Origin: Alcanivorax sediminis
Lineage (GTDB): Bacteria > Pseudomonadota > Gammaproteobacteria > Pseudomonadales > Alcanivoracaceae
Length of the DNA: 64,000 nt
Assembly: GCF_009601165.1 (NCBI RefSeq)
Contig: NZ_WIRE01000001.1
Location: forward strand, 868,001 to 932,000
Direction of reading: 5' to 3'
This document shows, piece by piece, positions 1-9,169 of the stretch (within the stretch, counting starts at the first letter, position 1; every line of letters begins with the position of its first letter). Under the pieces are notes generated by a model, which worked only from the letters and a program-made list of their open reading frames with translations, was not told the origin of the DNA and did no database searches. The translations under genes were made by a program, and so were the position numbers.

Positions 1-1518
1 AAAAGTCGCCTTTCCGTGCGTGTTTTACCCTCAGGCTGCGCTTTTTCAAACAAGGGCCCCAGTGTGTTCTGTGAGAATAACGACCCTGAGCAACTTCTGG
101 CGCTACTGGGTCTGTGTAATACAGCTCAGTTTTACGAGCTAGTTGAGGTCCAGCTTGCTGCCGCCGATGCACAGTTGGGCGGGGCGGCGCATTCATTTGA
201 AGTGGGTGTAATTCAGCGCACACCCCTTCCACCAGTTCCCCAAGATGACGCGAAAGAGTTGGCGCAGTTGAGTCATAGAGCCTGGAGTATAGCCCGTCGT
301 ACTTTTAGCGCGGTCGAGACCTCTAGGGAGTTTTTGTTGCCGACATTTTTACTTGCCAAGCTGGGGCTTATGAATGTGAAGCAAGACCGGGAAGAAGAGG
401 CCTCCATTCGTCAACAGATCGAATGCATAGGAACGAGGCTATACGGGTTTATGTCTGGTGAGAGCGAATATCATAGTGATCGAGGAGCATCAGATGGTGA
501 ACTTAGTGAAGGCGACGAGGATGATGGTGACAACCATATAGAGTCTGATGTAGAGACAGATCCATGTGATGGGATGCAGTCGTGGGCTGTCGGGGTAGCT
601 TTTGGTCGCTTCGACTGGCGTTTGGCCACACGTGAGCGCGAAGTGCCAGCTCAACCCAACCCCTTTGACCCACTGCCTATTAAAAGCCCGGGAATGCTAC
701 CCGATAGTACAGAACCTTTCCATGCTCACGCCGGCATCCTGGTTGACGATGAGGGACACCCCCATGACCTGGCGTACCTTTTGGAAGAGGTTCTGCAACG
801 AGTCGATGCGCCGGTGCATGTGGATACGCGCCGTTGGCTACAACGGGAATTTTTTCCTTTTCATCTTCAGCGTTATTCCAAAAGCAGGCGAAAAGCGCCT
901 ATCTATTGGCCCTTGTCCACCTTATCCGGCAGTTACACCCTCTGGCTCTATTACCCAGATCTGACCAGCCAGACCTTGTTTACTGCTGTGAACGATTTTA
1001 TCGAGCCTAAGCTCCAGCAAGTTCGTGGAGACTTGGACTCCCTACGTGGGAAAGGCAACGCACGTAGCAAGCAGGAGGAAAAGCGGCTTGAGGTGGCTTC
1101 AGATTTAAGCCAGGAGTTGGCGGACTTGCGGGACGCTTTACTGGCAATCGCGCCGAAGTATTCACCAAATCACGACGATGGTGTGCAGATCACAGCGGCC
1201 CCGCTATGGCAGCTGTTCCGTCACAAGCCTTGGCAGAAGGTGCTGAACGACACCTGGGAAAAGCTGGAGCAGGGTGACTACGACTGGGCGCATCTCGCGA
1301 TGAACTATTGGCCAGAGCGAGTGCTGCGCAAATGCCACCAGGACCGCAGCTTGGCCATCGCCCGCGATGTAGAAGTGCATTTTTGGGATGAGGTCGAAGT
1401 ACCCGTAAAGCGCGGCAGAAAACCTACTGGTGAGACTAAGTTTGAATGGCGGCCGAAAGATTTCAGCGAAGCAGAGCTCATAGCCCTGGTTAAGCAGTTG
1501 GCTGCAAGGGCGGAATAA
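1..1518 (+). CDS. pglX: BREX adenine methyltransferase PglX, 3' part (partial)
   Basis: The reading frame is open to the left edge of the window, so only the last ~505 residues are present and the catalytic methylase half lies outside. The visible part starts in what looks like a target-recognition domain (LLALLGLCNTAQF, then SFEVGVIQRTPLPPVP), passes an acidic insert around residues 160-190, and ends in a region typical of PglX C-termini (APLWQLFRHKPWQKVLNDTWEKL, then YDWAHLAMNYWPERV). In BREX, PglX methylates an adenine in a host motif and is needed for self/non-self discrimination. Its stop overlaps the next start by one base (TAATG), so the downstream SIR2-like gene is probably coupled to it. 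The assignment rests on C-terminal similarity and on the pglZ and brxL genes downstream. Confidence 0.8.
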   Translation, partial: KSRLSVRVLPSGCAFSNKGPSVFCENNDPEQLLALLGLCNTAQFYELVEVQLAAADAQLGGAAHSFEVGVIQRTPLPPVPQDDAKELAQLSHRAWSIARRTFSAVETSREFLLPTFLLAKLGLMNVKQDREEEASIRQQIECIGTRLYGFMSGESEYHSDRGASDGELSEGDEDDGDNHIESDVETDPCDGMQSWAVGVAFGRFDWRLATREREVPAQPNPFDPLPIKSPGMLPDSTEPFHAHAGILVDDEGHPHDLAYLLEEVLQRVDAPVHVDTRRWLQREFFPFHLQRYSKSRRKAPIYWPLSTLSGSYTLWLYYPDLTSQTLFTAVNDFIEPKLQQVRGDLDSLRGKGNARSKQEEKRLEVASDLSQELADLRDALLAIAPKYSPNHDDGVQITAAPLWQLFRHKPWQKVLNDTWEKLEQGDYDWAHLAMNYWPERVLRKCHQDRSLAIARDVEVHFWDEVEVPVKRGRKPTGETKFEWRPKDFSEAELIALVKQLAARAE

Positions 1519-2582
1519 TGCCTTCTCTACCGGCTTTGGATACCAAAACCCAAATGAATCATTCGCCTCACGTGGTGATATTGGGTGCTGGTGCCAGTAT
1601 TGCTTCGACGATCCGTAATCCTGAGAAATATGGCAAGCTATTGCCCGGTATGGCAAATCTGGTTGATACCCTCGGTTTAGAACCTCTCATCAACAGGTAT
1701 GGACTTACCTACAATGGCCAAAATTTCGAGGCCTTCTATGATGGGTTGTCCCGGTCAGGCCGGTGCCCAGAATTGCTCGCTGAGTTAGAGCAAGCAATCT
1801 ATGGGTATTTTTCTGATTTAAAGCTACCCGATGAAGTCACTCTTTATGATTACCTCGTTTTGAGCCTACGTGAAAAAGATATTATTGCCACTTTTAATTG
1901 GGACCCCTTTCTAGCTCAAGCCTTCGCGCGCAATATGCACGTTGTTGGTTATGAGCGCATGCCACAGATCGCTTTCCTGCATGGCAATGTGGCCATTGGT
2001 GTTTGCTATGATTGCAAGACTATGGGCTGGCGGCGAAATGGATGTACAAAGTGCAGTAACGATTTTAATCCATCTAAGCTGCTTTACCCCGTTGGAAAGA
2101 AGGACTACGCCAGCGATGAATTTATCGTCGCTGAGTGGGAGAGGCTCAAGTGGCACATGCAAAGGGCTTATTACGTCACGGTCTTTGGCTATTCGGCGCC
2201 CAGAACCGATGCCGAAGCTCGGACAATGCTGCTAGATGAATGGCAAGCAAACCCAGTACAAGAGCTTTCCGAAATCGACATTGTGGATATATTGAAAAGG
2301 ACTGATAGGCCTGCTCTTGAATCAAACTGGAAAGAGTTTTTTGTTCGTTCGCATTACGGTTTGTTCGATTCGCTTCAAAAAACCCAATTGTTCTATCACC
2401 CTCGTCGCACCTGTGATGCTTTTGCAATGGCAACGCTGCAATGCAGGCCTTGGGCGGAGAATACCTATCCGGAAGGCTTGTCACTTGTCGAGCTACAAGA
2501 CTGGATACAGCCGCTGATCAAAGAAGAAGCAGAAGGTATGTTTTCAGGAAAAACCTGTGAAGAATTAAGGAAAGCACAATGA
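1518..2582 (+). CDS. SIR2-like NAD-binding protein embedded in the BREX operon
   Basis: This 354-residue protein has the hallmarks of a SIR2 fold: a VVILGAGAS nucleotide-binding loop near residue 20, TFNWDP near residue 130, HGN near residue 155, a zinc ribbon (CYDCK, then CTKC) and a late GYSAPRTDAEA motif. Defence-associated SIR2 proteins commonly deplete NAD+ on phage infection; that activity is inferred here. It overlaps pglX by one base and the next gene by four (ATGA), so it is an integral operon member. The start could instead be the Met codon at 1554, directly before the GAGAS strand; the TAATG overlap favours 1518. The intact zinc ribbon also leaves room for a classical deacylase activity. 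Confidence 0.75.
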   Translation: MPSLPALDTKTQMNHSPHVVILGAGASIASTIRNPEKYGKLLPGMANLVDTLGLEPLINRYGLTYNGQNFEAFYDGLSRSGRCPELLAELEQAIYGYFSDLKLPDEVTLYDYLVLSLREKDIIATFNWDPFLAQAFARNMHVVGYERMPQIAFLHGNVAIGVCYDCKTMGWRRNGCTKCSNDFNPSKLLYPVGKKDYASDEFIVAEWERLKWHMQRAYYVTVFGYSAPRTDAEARTMLLDEWQANPVQELSEIDIVDILKRTDRPALESNWKEFFVRSHYGLFDSLQKTQLFYHPRRTCDAFAMATLQCRPWAENTYPEGLSLVELQDWIQPLIKEEAEGMFSGKTCEELRKAQ

Positions 2583-4468
2583 CGATCATGCAGCAATCCA
2601 GTAAAGCTCAGGATCGAACGCTGGGTGTGTGGTTTCAGGCAATTCAGCAGGGCCAGGTAAAACTGCCCCGTTTCCAACGCTACGAAGCCTGGGATCGCGG
2701 GCGGATTACCAGTTTTCTCAACACCATCATCAACAACCTTCCGGTGGGCGTAACACTCGCGCTGGATGTGGCGGGTGAGGAAAAGTTTATCTCCCGTTAT
2801 ATCGTATCCGCTGATCCCGCCGTGCCCGGAACGGTGACGCAGCACCTGCTGGATGGTCAGCAGCGACTGACTGCGTTTTGGCGAGCGATGCACAATAACT
2901 ACGAATATGAAGATTATTTTATTTATTTGCCGCAGTTTGATCAGCGAGAGGCGAAGCAATCCGCAGATATTGAGGTGTATTGTCAGGCACGATGGGAAAA
3001 CAAAAAAGAAACCAGATTCCCTGTTTGGGCTGATAATACCGCGAAGTGCTTAGAGCGAGGTTTGTTCCCCATTGATTTACTGTGCCCGGGCGATAAGGCA
3101 ACAGCGGTCGATGAATGGATAAAGACGGCCACGCTGGGTCTGAAACCCTCTAAGGACGACCCGGATGCATTTGAAAAGTTGGAGAGCTACACGGCAATCA
3201 AGGAGAGCTTGAAGCAGGAGATCAACACCCTGCGCGAGCGGGTGACCCACTTCAACCTGCCGTATCTTTCATTGCCCTCCAACACGCCAAAAGATGTTGC
3301 CCTACAGGTATTCATCAATATGAATACCAACAGTAAACCGCTTTCCCTGTACGACATTATCGTCGCAGAAGTGGAGAGTGTGGCGGGCAAGTCCCTGCAC
3401 GATTTGGAAGAGCACCTGGTCAGCAAGTGCCCCAAGGCGGCGCGCTTTGGCGATGTCAGAAACCTGATATTGGCGACCTCGGCGCTATTGCAGGAAAAGA
3501 CGCCCAATAACAAGGGCATGGTCGAGATGGACAAGCAAGTGCTGCTCGACAATTGGGAAAAGCTGGAACACGGCCTGGAGCGCATGGCCAACCTGCTGGA
3601 AAGCCAGGGTGTCTTTGATGAAGCGCGTTTGCCTACCAGCAATGTTTTGGCGGTCGTCGCGGCAGCCTATGAGCTGGTGCCTGAGCATGGCGATTTTGTC
3701 GCCAAGGCTGAAAAGCTGTTGCGGGCCTATTTGTGGTCCTCCTTCTTTACCGACCGCTACGAGAATTCCGCAGCCTCCAGGGCCTACGCCGATTTTATTG
3801 GTGTTAAGGACAAACACCGGGGCATCAAGGCATTTTTGAGCACGCCAGATTTTGATGAAAAGGCGTTATCCGAAGTGCCTGTCTTCAATCGCAAGGAGCA
3901 TGAGCTGGCGGATGAGGACGCCCTGATGGCGGCAGGCTGGCCGAAGAAAATGGGTATTGAGGCACGGGGCATCCTGGCGGTTTCCAACTATTTTGGCGCC
4001 CATGACTTTGCTGACAGCAAGCCGGCGTCATACGAGAGTATTCAAAAGCGCGAATACCACCACATCTTCCCGGATGCGTTGCTCTCTGAGGCGGGTATCG
4101 ATAGTTACTACGCACTTAATTGCGCGCTGATTACCTGGAAGACTAACCGCATTATCGGTCGTAAGGACCCGTTGGACTACCTGAAAGAACGCGTCCAGTG
4201 GGCAGACGAGCACGCAGTATCTAACCGGCTGAAAACGCACTTGGTCTCCTTCGACTTATTGAGCAAAGCACATTACCAGGGCTTGGAAGGCGAAGTACTT
4301 AAAACCCAGCTGGAGGCGGATTTTCGCGAGTTTATGCGTGATCGAGCAAAGCTGGTTCACAAAGCAGTCGTTCGTCTTGCTGCTGGAGGTCAGCCATCTT
4401 TGGATTCAATTTGGGCCGCATCTTCAGCCGAGCTAGCGGTAGAGGCACAGCAGGAGGCTTCGAGCTGA
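2579..4468 (+). CDS. DUF262/HNH protein, GmrSD/BrxU-like type IV restriction enzyme
   Basis: This 629-residue protein has an N-terminal DUF262 (ParB/GmrS-like) domain: KLPRFQRYEAWDRGRI near residue 26 and the diagnostic LLDGQQRLTAFW near residue 90. A C-terminal His-Me/HNH-type motif follows near residues 485-510 (REYHHIFPDALLSEAG, then NCALITWKTNRIIG). GmrS and GmrD halves fused this way make NTP-dependent nucleases that cut modified phage DNA, and BrxU is a BREX-linked example. It overlaps the SIR2-like gene by four bases and pglZ begins one base after its stop. A type IV enzyme would complement BREX by attacking phages whose modified DNA escapes it. The substrate is inferred. Confidence 0.8.
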   Translation: MTIMQQSSKAQDRTLGVWFQAIQQGQVKLPRFQRYEAWDRGRITSFLNTIINNLPVGVTLALDVAGEEKFISRYIVSADPAVPGTVTQHLLDGQQRLTAFWRAMHNNYEYEDYFIYLPQFDQREAKQSADIEVYCQARWENKKETRFPVWADNTAKCLERGLFPIDLLCPGDKATAVDEWIKTATLGLKPSKDDPDAFEKLESYTAIKESLKQEINTLRERVTHFNLPYLSLPSNTPKDVALQVFINMNTNSKPLSLYDIIVAEVESVAGKSLHDLEEHLVSKCPKAARFGDVRNLILATSALLQEKTPNNKGMVEMDKQVLLDNWEKLEHGLERMANLLESQGVFDEARLPTSNVLAVVAAAYELVPEHGDFVAKAEKLLRAYLWSSFFTDRYENSAASRAYADFIGVKDKHRGIKAFLSTPDFDEKALSEVPVFNRKEHELADEDALMAAGWPKKMGIEARGILAVSNYFGAHDFADSKPASYESIQKREYHHIFPDALLSEAGIDSYYALNCALITWKTNRIIGRKDPLDYLKERVQWADEHAVSNRLKTHLVSFDLLSKAHYQGLEGEVLKTQLEADFREFMRDRAKLVHKAVVRLAAGGQPSLDSIWAASSAELAVEAQQEASS

Positions 4469-4469
4469 T

Positions 4470-6992
4470 ATGAGTTTTGCAGAATTCTTCAAAAGCTCAG
4501 TACTGGAAGCGCGGCTCGCGAAATCACAAGTGATGGTGGTGTATGACCCTGAAGGGCGCTACCGAGATGTTTGCCTGGGGATGGCAACTGAGAAGCGATC
4601 GGTGGTGGATGGTTCCGAATCGAGTATTACCAGCCGAGCAGAGGCGATAGCGGACCTCGGGAAGCTGGGTGATCACCAAATCGAGCAGTTGCTGGTATAT
4701 GTGCCGGCTACAAAACCCCTGGAAGACGAGGATAAGCAGAAAGATCCTTTTTCCCTATATGGGGTGTGTGGCGATGTTTTTCCGAGCGGGGATGGCGATA
4801 ACTACCTGAGCTTGTGTCTTAAGGCCAAACCTGACCATGCGACGCAAGTGCGGGCAGTCTTTGACCAGGATCCTAATCCCAGCTTCGCGGTAATTGATGC
4901 CATCGGCGGTGGTCTCAGCTGGCCCAATCTACGGGCGTTGCTCAAGGTGGAGTCCACCCGTGACATATTGTTTGCGCTGCTGGTGCCTAGTGATATCCAG
5001 CAGTCTGCACTGAAAGAAACCGATAGCTGGGTAGCGGAAGCCAAAGCGTTGCTGCAGGCCAGTATCGGTCTAGGACTCAAAACCCGTGGTAAGACCTGGT
5101 CGGCTATTGGTGATGAGTTATGGCGCTTTGTGCTGTTCAGTGAGTTTGTCTTTGACCTGCCGGAGGAATTGCCACCGGGGCTGCAGGATGTGCCGTGTGC
5201 TTCGGCAGCGGCACAGCCGCTGATAGAGGATATGTGTGAGCGACTGCGCAGTGATCGCCGCACCCAGAATGCCTATATCGAGCGCGCTGAAGCGATTGAG
5301 GCAGAGCTAGATCTACCCAACATCTGCGGCCATATGGCGGATTTGGGTGAGCGGGACACCTTCCCGTTTGAGGAGCGGACTTTCTTGCTGCGCGCCATGG
5401 AGGCTTTGGCACGCGACGATACCGACATGGTAAAAGCCATCTTTGGGCGCCACGCGCAATCGGTTTGGACCGGTAAGGGGGAGAGCCAGGCACAATGGGA
5501 CTTGATTCGCTCGGCATTTTCTCTGATGGAGTGTTGCCAGGATAACGACCGCCAGCTCAGCGAGCATGCGCGGAGCATGGATAGCCTGATTGAGTTGTAT
5601 GTGAGCCAATTGCGTGAGGTCGATCGCTTGCACCGCGAATTTGAGCAAGCGGTCAGTGATTATGACTGGCAAGATGTTCAGGGCATTATGCAACCGGTGC
5701 AACAGCAGGCGCGAAAGCAGTACGGAAAATTGATCGAAAAGGTCCAGGTGCTGTTTACCAAGCATTTGCAGCAATCTGGCTGGCCGGTCGTTGGACGGCT
5801 CGCAAACGCCGACGTGTTCGATAAGTTGGTAGCGCCCAAACTTCAGCAAAGCGGTACCAAGGTGGCGTATTTGATGGTAGATGCCCTCCGTTATGAGCTG
5901 GGTGTCGCGCTCGAAAAACAGCTGGCTGAGGATGGCAAGGTTGAACTGAAGCCAGCGCTCGCGCAGTTGCCAAGTATTACGCTGGTCGGTATGGCTAGCC
6001 TGTTGCCAGGTGCGGGTACCGGGTTGAAGTTGGTAAAGAATGAAAGTGGTTATACCCCGTTTCTTGGCGATCAGCCGGTAGCCACCGTTGGCCAGCGGAT
6101 GGAGATTCTCCGTAAGCGATACGGCCAACGATTCCAGGAAGGGCGATTAGAGGAATTTGTCCGTAACCGGTTCGAGATTGACGGCGATGTTGAATTACTG
6201 GTGCTGCGCTCAGTTGAGATCGACAGTCACTTCGAAAATCATCCGGATACCGCACCTACTGAGATTATCAATGCCCTCAAGCGTATTCGAGTGGCTGTGC
6301 ACAAGTTGAAGGATGCGGGCTTTAGCGAAGTGGTGATCGCAACCGATCACGGCTTCTTTATGAATACCCATGCTGGGGCGGGAGACACCTGTGGCAAGCT
6401 GCAGGGTGACTGGCTGAACGAACACCAGCGCTGTTTGTTGGGCGAGGGAAGTGCCGATAGCCATCACTATTTGTTGAGTGCTGAGAAAGCCGGTGTTCGC
6501 GGCGACTTTACCAGTATCGCTGGGCCATTGAGTATGGCTTCTTATAAGTCGGGGATGCTCTATTACCATGGTGGTGCCTCGCTACCTGAGTGCATTGTAC
6601 CGGTCATTACTCTTCAGCTGGAGACTCAAGAGCAGGCTCCGGTCTCCCAGGCGACGGTTTCATTGAATTATAAGAACGGTGCTAAGCGTATCACCACACG
6701 CCTGCCCGTGATCGAAATCAGCCTCGATACCCAGGATATGTTCTCTGTCGGTAATGATTTCGAGATCTTGCTGGAAGCCCACGACAAGAAAGGCGAAGTG
6801 GTGGGTGAAGCAAAGCCTGGCGGACTGGTTAATCCCGCCACCGGCACAATCACGCTGAAGCCAGGTGACAAGGTTCAGGTCACTTTGAAGATGCAGATGG
6901 AATACGAAGGCAAGTTCAAGGTGAAAGCGCTCAATCCGTCCACGATGGTGGCGTTCTGCCAGCTGGACTTAGAGACCGACTATACAGTTTAA
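4470..6992 (+). CDS. pglZ: BREX phosphatase-like protein PglZ
   Basis: PglZ (840 residues) is a core BREX component with an alkaline-phosphatase-superfamily domain. The domain is visible in VAYLMVDALRYELG near residue 467 (the Asp acts as metal ligand in the family) and VVIATDHGFF near residue 622. The N-terminal half is helical with a charged stretch around residues 350-430. Length and motifs match the type A PglZ of type 1 BREX. The C-terminal ~130 residues (from about YKNGAKRITTRLPVIEI) look beta-rich. The gene sits between the DUF262 gene (1-base gap) and brxL (16-base gap), so it belongs to one transcript. Confidence 0.9.
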   Translation: MSFAEFFKSSVLEARLAKSQVMVVYDPEGRYRDVCLGMATEKRSVVDGSESSITSRAEAIADLGKLGDHQIEQLLVYVPATKPLEDEDKQKDPFSLYGVCGDVFPSGDGDNYLSLCLKAKPDHATQVRAVFDQDPNPSFAVIDAIGGGLSWPNLRALLKVESTRDILFALLVPSDIQQSALKETDSWVAEAKALLQASIGLGLKTRGKTWSAIGDELWRFVLFSEFVFDLPEELPPGLQDVPCASAAAQPLIEDMCERLRSDRRTQNAYIERAEAIEAELDLPNICGHMADLGERDTFPFEERTFLLRAMEALARDDTDMVKAIFGRHAQSVWTGKGESQAQWDLIRSAFSLMECCQDNDRQLSEHARSMDSLIELYVSQLREVDRLHREFEQAVSDYDWQDVQGIMQPVQQQARKQYGKLIEKVQVLFTKHLQQSGWPVVGRLANADVFDKLVAPKLQQSGTKVAYLMVDALRYELGVALEKQLAEDGKVELKPALAQLPSITLVGMASLLPGAGTGLKLVKNESGYTPFLGDQPVATVGQRMEILRKRYGQRFQEGRLEEFVRNRFEIDGDVELLVLRSVEIDSHFENHPDTAPTEIINALKRIRVAVHKLKDAGFSEVVIATDHGFFMNTHAGAGDTCGKLQGDWLNEHQRCLLGEGSADSHHYLLSAEKAGVRGDFTSIAGPLSMASYKSGMLYYHGGASLPECIVPVITLQLETQEQAPVSQATVSLNYKNGAKRITTRLPVIEISLDTQDMFSVGNDFEILLEAHDKKGEVVGEAKPGGLVNPATGTITLKPGDKVQVTLKMQMEYEGKFKVKALNPSTMVAFCQLDLETDYTV

Positions 6993-7008
6993 AAAAGCGG
7001 TGTAATCG

Positions 7009-9105
7009 ATGGATGAATTGGATAAGAAGGTCACGGGTATATTTGATGGCAAGGTCGTAAGAAAGGACCTGCTCCATCGAATTAAAAAAGGCACCAACGT
7101 GCCCACCTTCGTGCTGGAGTTTTTGTTAGCACGGTACTGTGCCAGTGACGACGAAGCTGAGATCCAGGGTGGATTGGAGGCTGTGCTTGAAACCTTGAAC
7201 GATAATTATGTGCGGCCCAACGAGGCAAACAGAGCACAATCAAAAGTCGCGACTAAGGGCAAGTACAAATTCATCGACAAAGTCCATGTCAACTACGTGG
7301 AGAAAGACCGACGCCATTGGGCCGCCCTGGAAAACTTCGATTCCAGGCGTGTCGCGATCTCCGAAAAGTTCTACCGAGACAACGATCGGCTGCTACAGGG
7401 TGGGTTGTGGTGTGAAGTTACCATCGCCTATAACGAGATCGAGGACGACGACTACGCGTTTTACATCGAGGACCTGCGCCCGATTCAGCTCAGCAGGTTT
7501 AGCTTTGAGCGCTACTGTGAAGGTAGGGCGCAATGCTCACGCGATGAATGGATCGACATCGTTCTGCGCTCAGTTGGCCTGGAGCCTAGTAAATTAGCCC
7601 ACCGGATCAAGATGCACTTTGTGGCCCGGTTACTACCGCTAGTTGAGCCGAACTTTAACTTCATCGAGCTTGGTCCTCGAGGTACTGGGAAATCCTATTT
7701 CTTCAGCGAATTTTCACCGTACTCCACGCTGATTAGTGGTGGCCAGGCTACGAAAGCTACGCTGTTTTATAACAACCAGCGCAAGAAAATTGGTCTTGTG
7801 GGATTTTGGGACACCGTCGCATTTGATGAAGTTGGCGGCATTAAGGTCAAAGACCCCGACACCATTCAGATCATGAAGGACTTTATGGCCAATGGCCGGT
7901 TCTCGCGTGGGGTGGAGGTGATCGCTGACGCTTCCATGGCATTTGTCGGTAATCTCGACCTCTCCGTCTCCCAGATCGTGAATTCTGAAGTCTACGATCT
8001 TTTCCAGCCGCTACCCAAGGAATTTGATCTTGCAGTAATGGATCGTTTCGCCTGCTATCTTCCCGGCTGGGAGATGCCGAAAAACAGTAGTGATTTCTTG
8101 ACCAGTAACTATGGTTTCATCACCGATTACCTGGCCGAAGCCTTCCATTACCAGCTCAAGCAGACCAACCGCTTTGAAGAGGTCAGCAAACGTATTCGTC
8201 TAGGTTCTTCAGTCGAAGGTCGGGACGAGAAGGGAATTAAAAAAACCGTTGCAGCGTTTTTGAAGATTCTCCACCCCGATGGCGCTCCTTCCGATGAGGA
8301 GTTTCACGAGTATGTGGAATACGCGGTCGAGTGTCGGCGCCGCGTGAAGGAGCAGATGAACAAGCGCAAGTCGGATGACGAGTTCGCCAAGATCAATCTG
8401 TCCTATATCGGTGCGGATGGCAAAGAGGTAATCGTTTACTGCCCCGAATCGAAGTCGGCAACAGCGACACAAGAACCTATTCGGCGTGATATTCATTCGG
8501 ACAAGGCGCCGGATAAACCCGTTAAAGCAACGCTAAAATCAGGGCCAGGGGTAACCCACGACCCAATCACCACGGACATCGCTGACACCCCTGAATCGCC
8601 GTCGGCAGATGAACCTGTGAATGAAAAGTTGAAAGAGCAGCACTACACCATTCATTACGGTGACACGGGATTCAGCTACGAATCAATTATTGGTCCTTAT
8701 CTGTACGGTGCAAAGTCAATTGAAATTGAAGATCCCTATATTCGGGTGACGCACCAGATCCACAATTTTGTCCGTTTCTGCGAAGCAGTCATCAAGACTC
8801 CAACGGTTCGTAAGATACGTCTAGTTACCAGTTATGACGGCGATACGGACGTTACAAAGATGTCAGAGAACCTGAGTGAGCTGAAACAAAGTCTGCTTGA
8901 GCTAGATATCGAATTAGAGATCAAGGTTAACGAGCACATGCACGACAGAGAAATCCGTATCGATAACGGGTGGACTATCAAGATTGGGCGTGGACTTGAT
9001 TTTTTCCAAAAACCCGATAGTTGGTTTGGTATTGGGGCAAATGATTTGAGTGCGAGAAAGTGTTTAGAGACGAAGGTGGATATATTTAAACACGGATCAT
9101 TTTAA
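7009..9105 (+). CDS. brxL: BREX AAA+ protein BrxL with MITD1-like C-terminal domain
   Basis: This 698-residue protein matches BrxL: an N-terminal domain starting MDELDKKVTGIFDGKVVRKDL, a Walker A loop GPRGTGKSYF near residue 223 and a Walker B FDEVGG near residue 272. BrxL forms DNA-binding AAA+ rings needed for phage restriction. After a Pro/Asp/Thr-rich linker (about residues 485-545) the last ~150 residues (YESIIGPYLYGAKSIEIEDPYIR, then HDREIRIDNGWTIKIGRGLD) closely resemble the phospholipase-D-like C-terminal domain of eukaryotic MITD1. I see no clear Lon Ser-Lys dyad. It is the last gene of the BREX operon and is followed by a long inverted repeat. Confidence 0.85.
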   Translation: MDELDKKVTGIFDGKVVRKDLLHRIKKGTNVPTFVLEFLLARYCASDDEAEIQGGLEAVLETLNDNYVRPNEANRAQSKVATKGKYKFIDKVHVNYVEKDRRHWAALENFDSRRVAISEKFYRDNDRLLQGGLWCEVTIAYNEIEDDDYAFYIEDLRPIQLSRFSFERYCEGRAQCSRDEWIDIVLRSVGLEPSKLAHRIKMHFVARLLPLVEPNFNFIELGPRGTGKSYFFSEFSPYSTLISGGQATKATLFYNNQRKKIGLVGFWDTVAFDEVGGIKVKDPDTIQIMKDFMANGRFSRGVEVIADASMAFVGNLDLSVSQIVNSEVYDLFQPLPKEFDLAVMDRFACYLPGWEMPKNSSDFLTSNYGFITDYLAEAFHYQLKQTNRFEEVSKRIRLGSSVEGRDEKGIKKTVAAFLKILHPDGAPSDEEFHEYVEYAVECRRRVKEQMNKRKSDDEFAKINLSYIGADGKEVIVYCPESKSATATQEPIRRDIHSDKAPDKPVKATLKSGPGVTHDPITTDIADTPESPSADEPVNEKLKEQHYTIHYGDTGFSYESIIGPYLYGAKSIEIEDPYIRVTHQIHNFVRFCEAVIKTPTVRKIRLVTSYDGDTDVTKMSENLSELKQSLLELDIELEIKVNEHMHDREIRIDNGWTIKIGRGLDFFQKPDSWFGIGANDLSARKCLETKVDIFKHGSF

Positions 9106-9159
9106 CTAACGGCTTCTGGTGAATGGGTTGCCCCATTTATCAGAAGCCATAAGTTAAAT
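9101..9159. terminator. Long imperfect hairpin between convergent brxL and nuclease genes
   Basis: Nested inverted segments TTTAACT/AGTTAAA, GGCTTCTG (9111-9118)/CAGAAGCC (9141-9148) and AATGGG/CCCATT fold into one long stem-loop in the 64-base gap between two convergent genes. There is no long T run, so it is a plausible bidirectional terminator rather than a textbook one. Confidence 0.55.
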
Positions 9160-9169
9160 CTGTCCCTAA

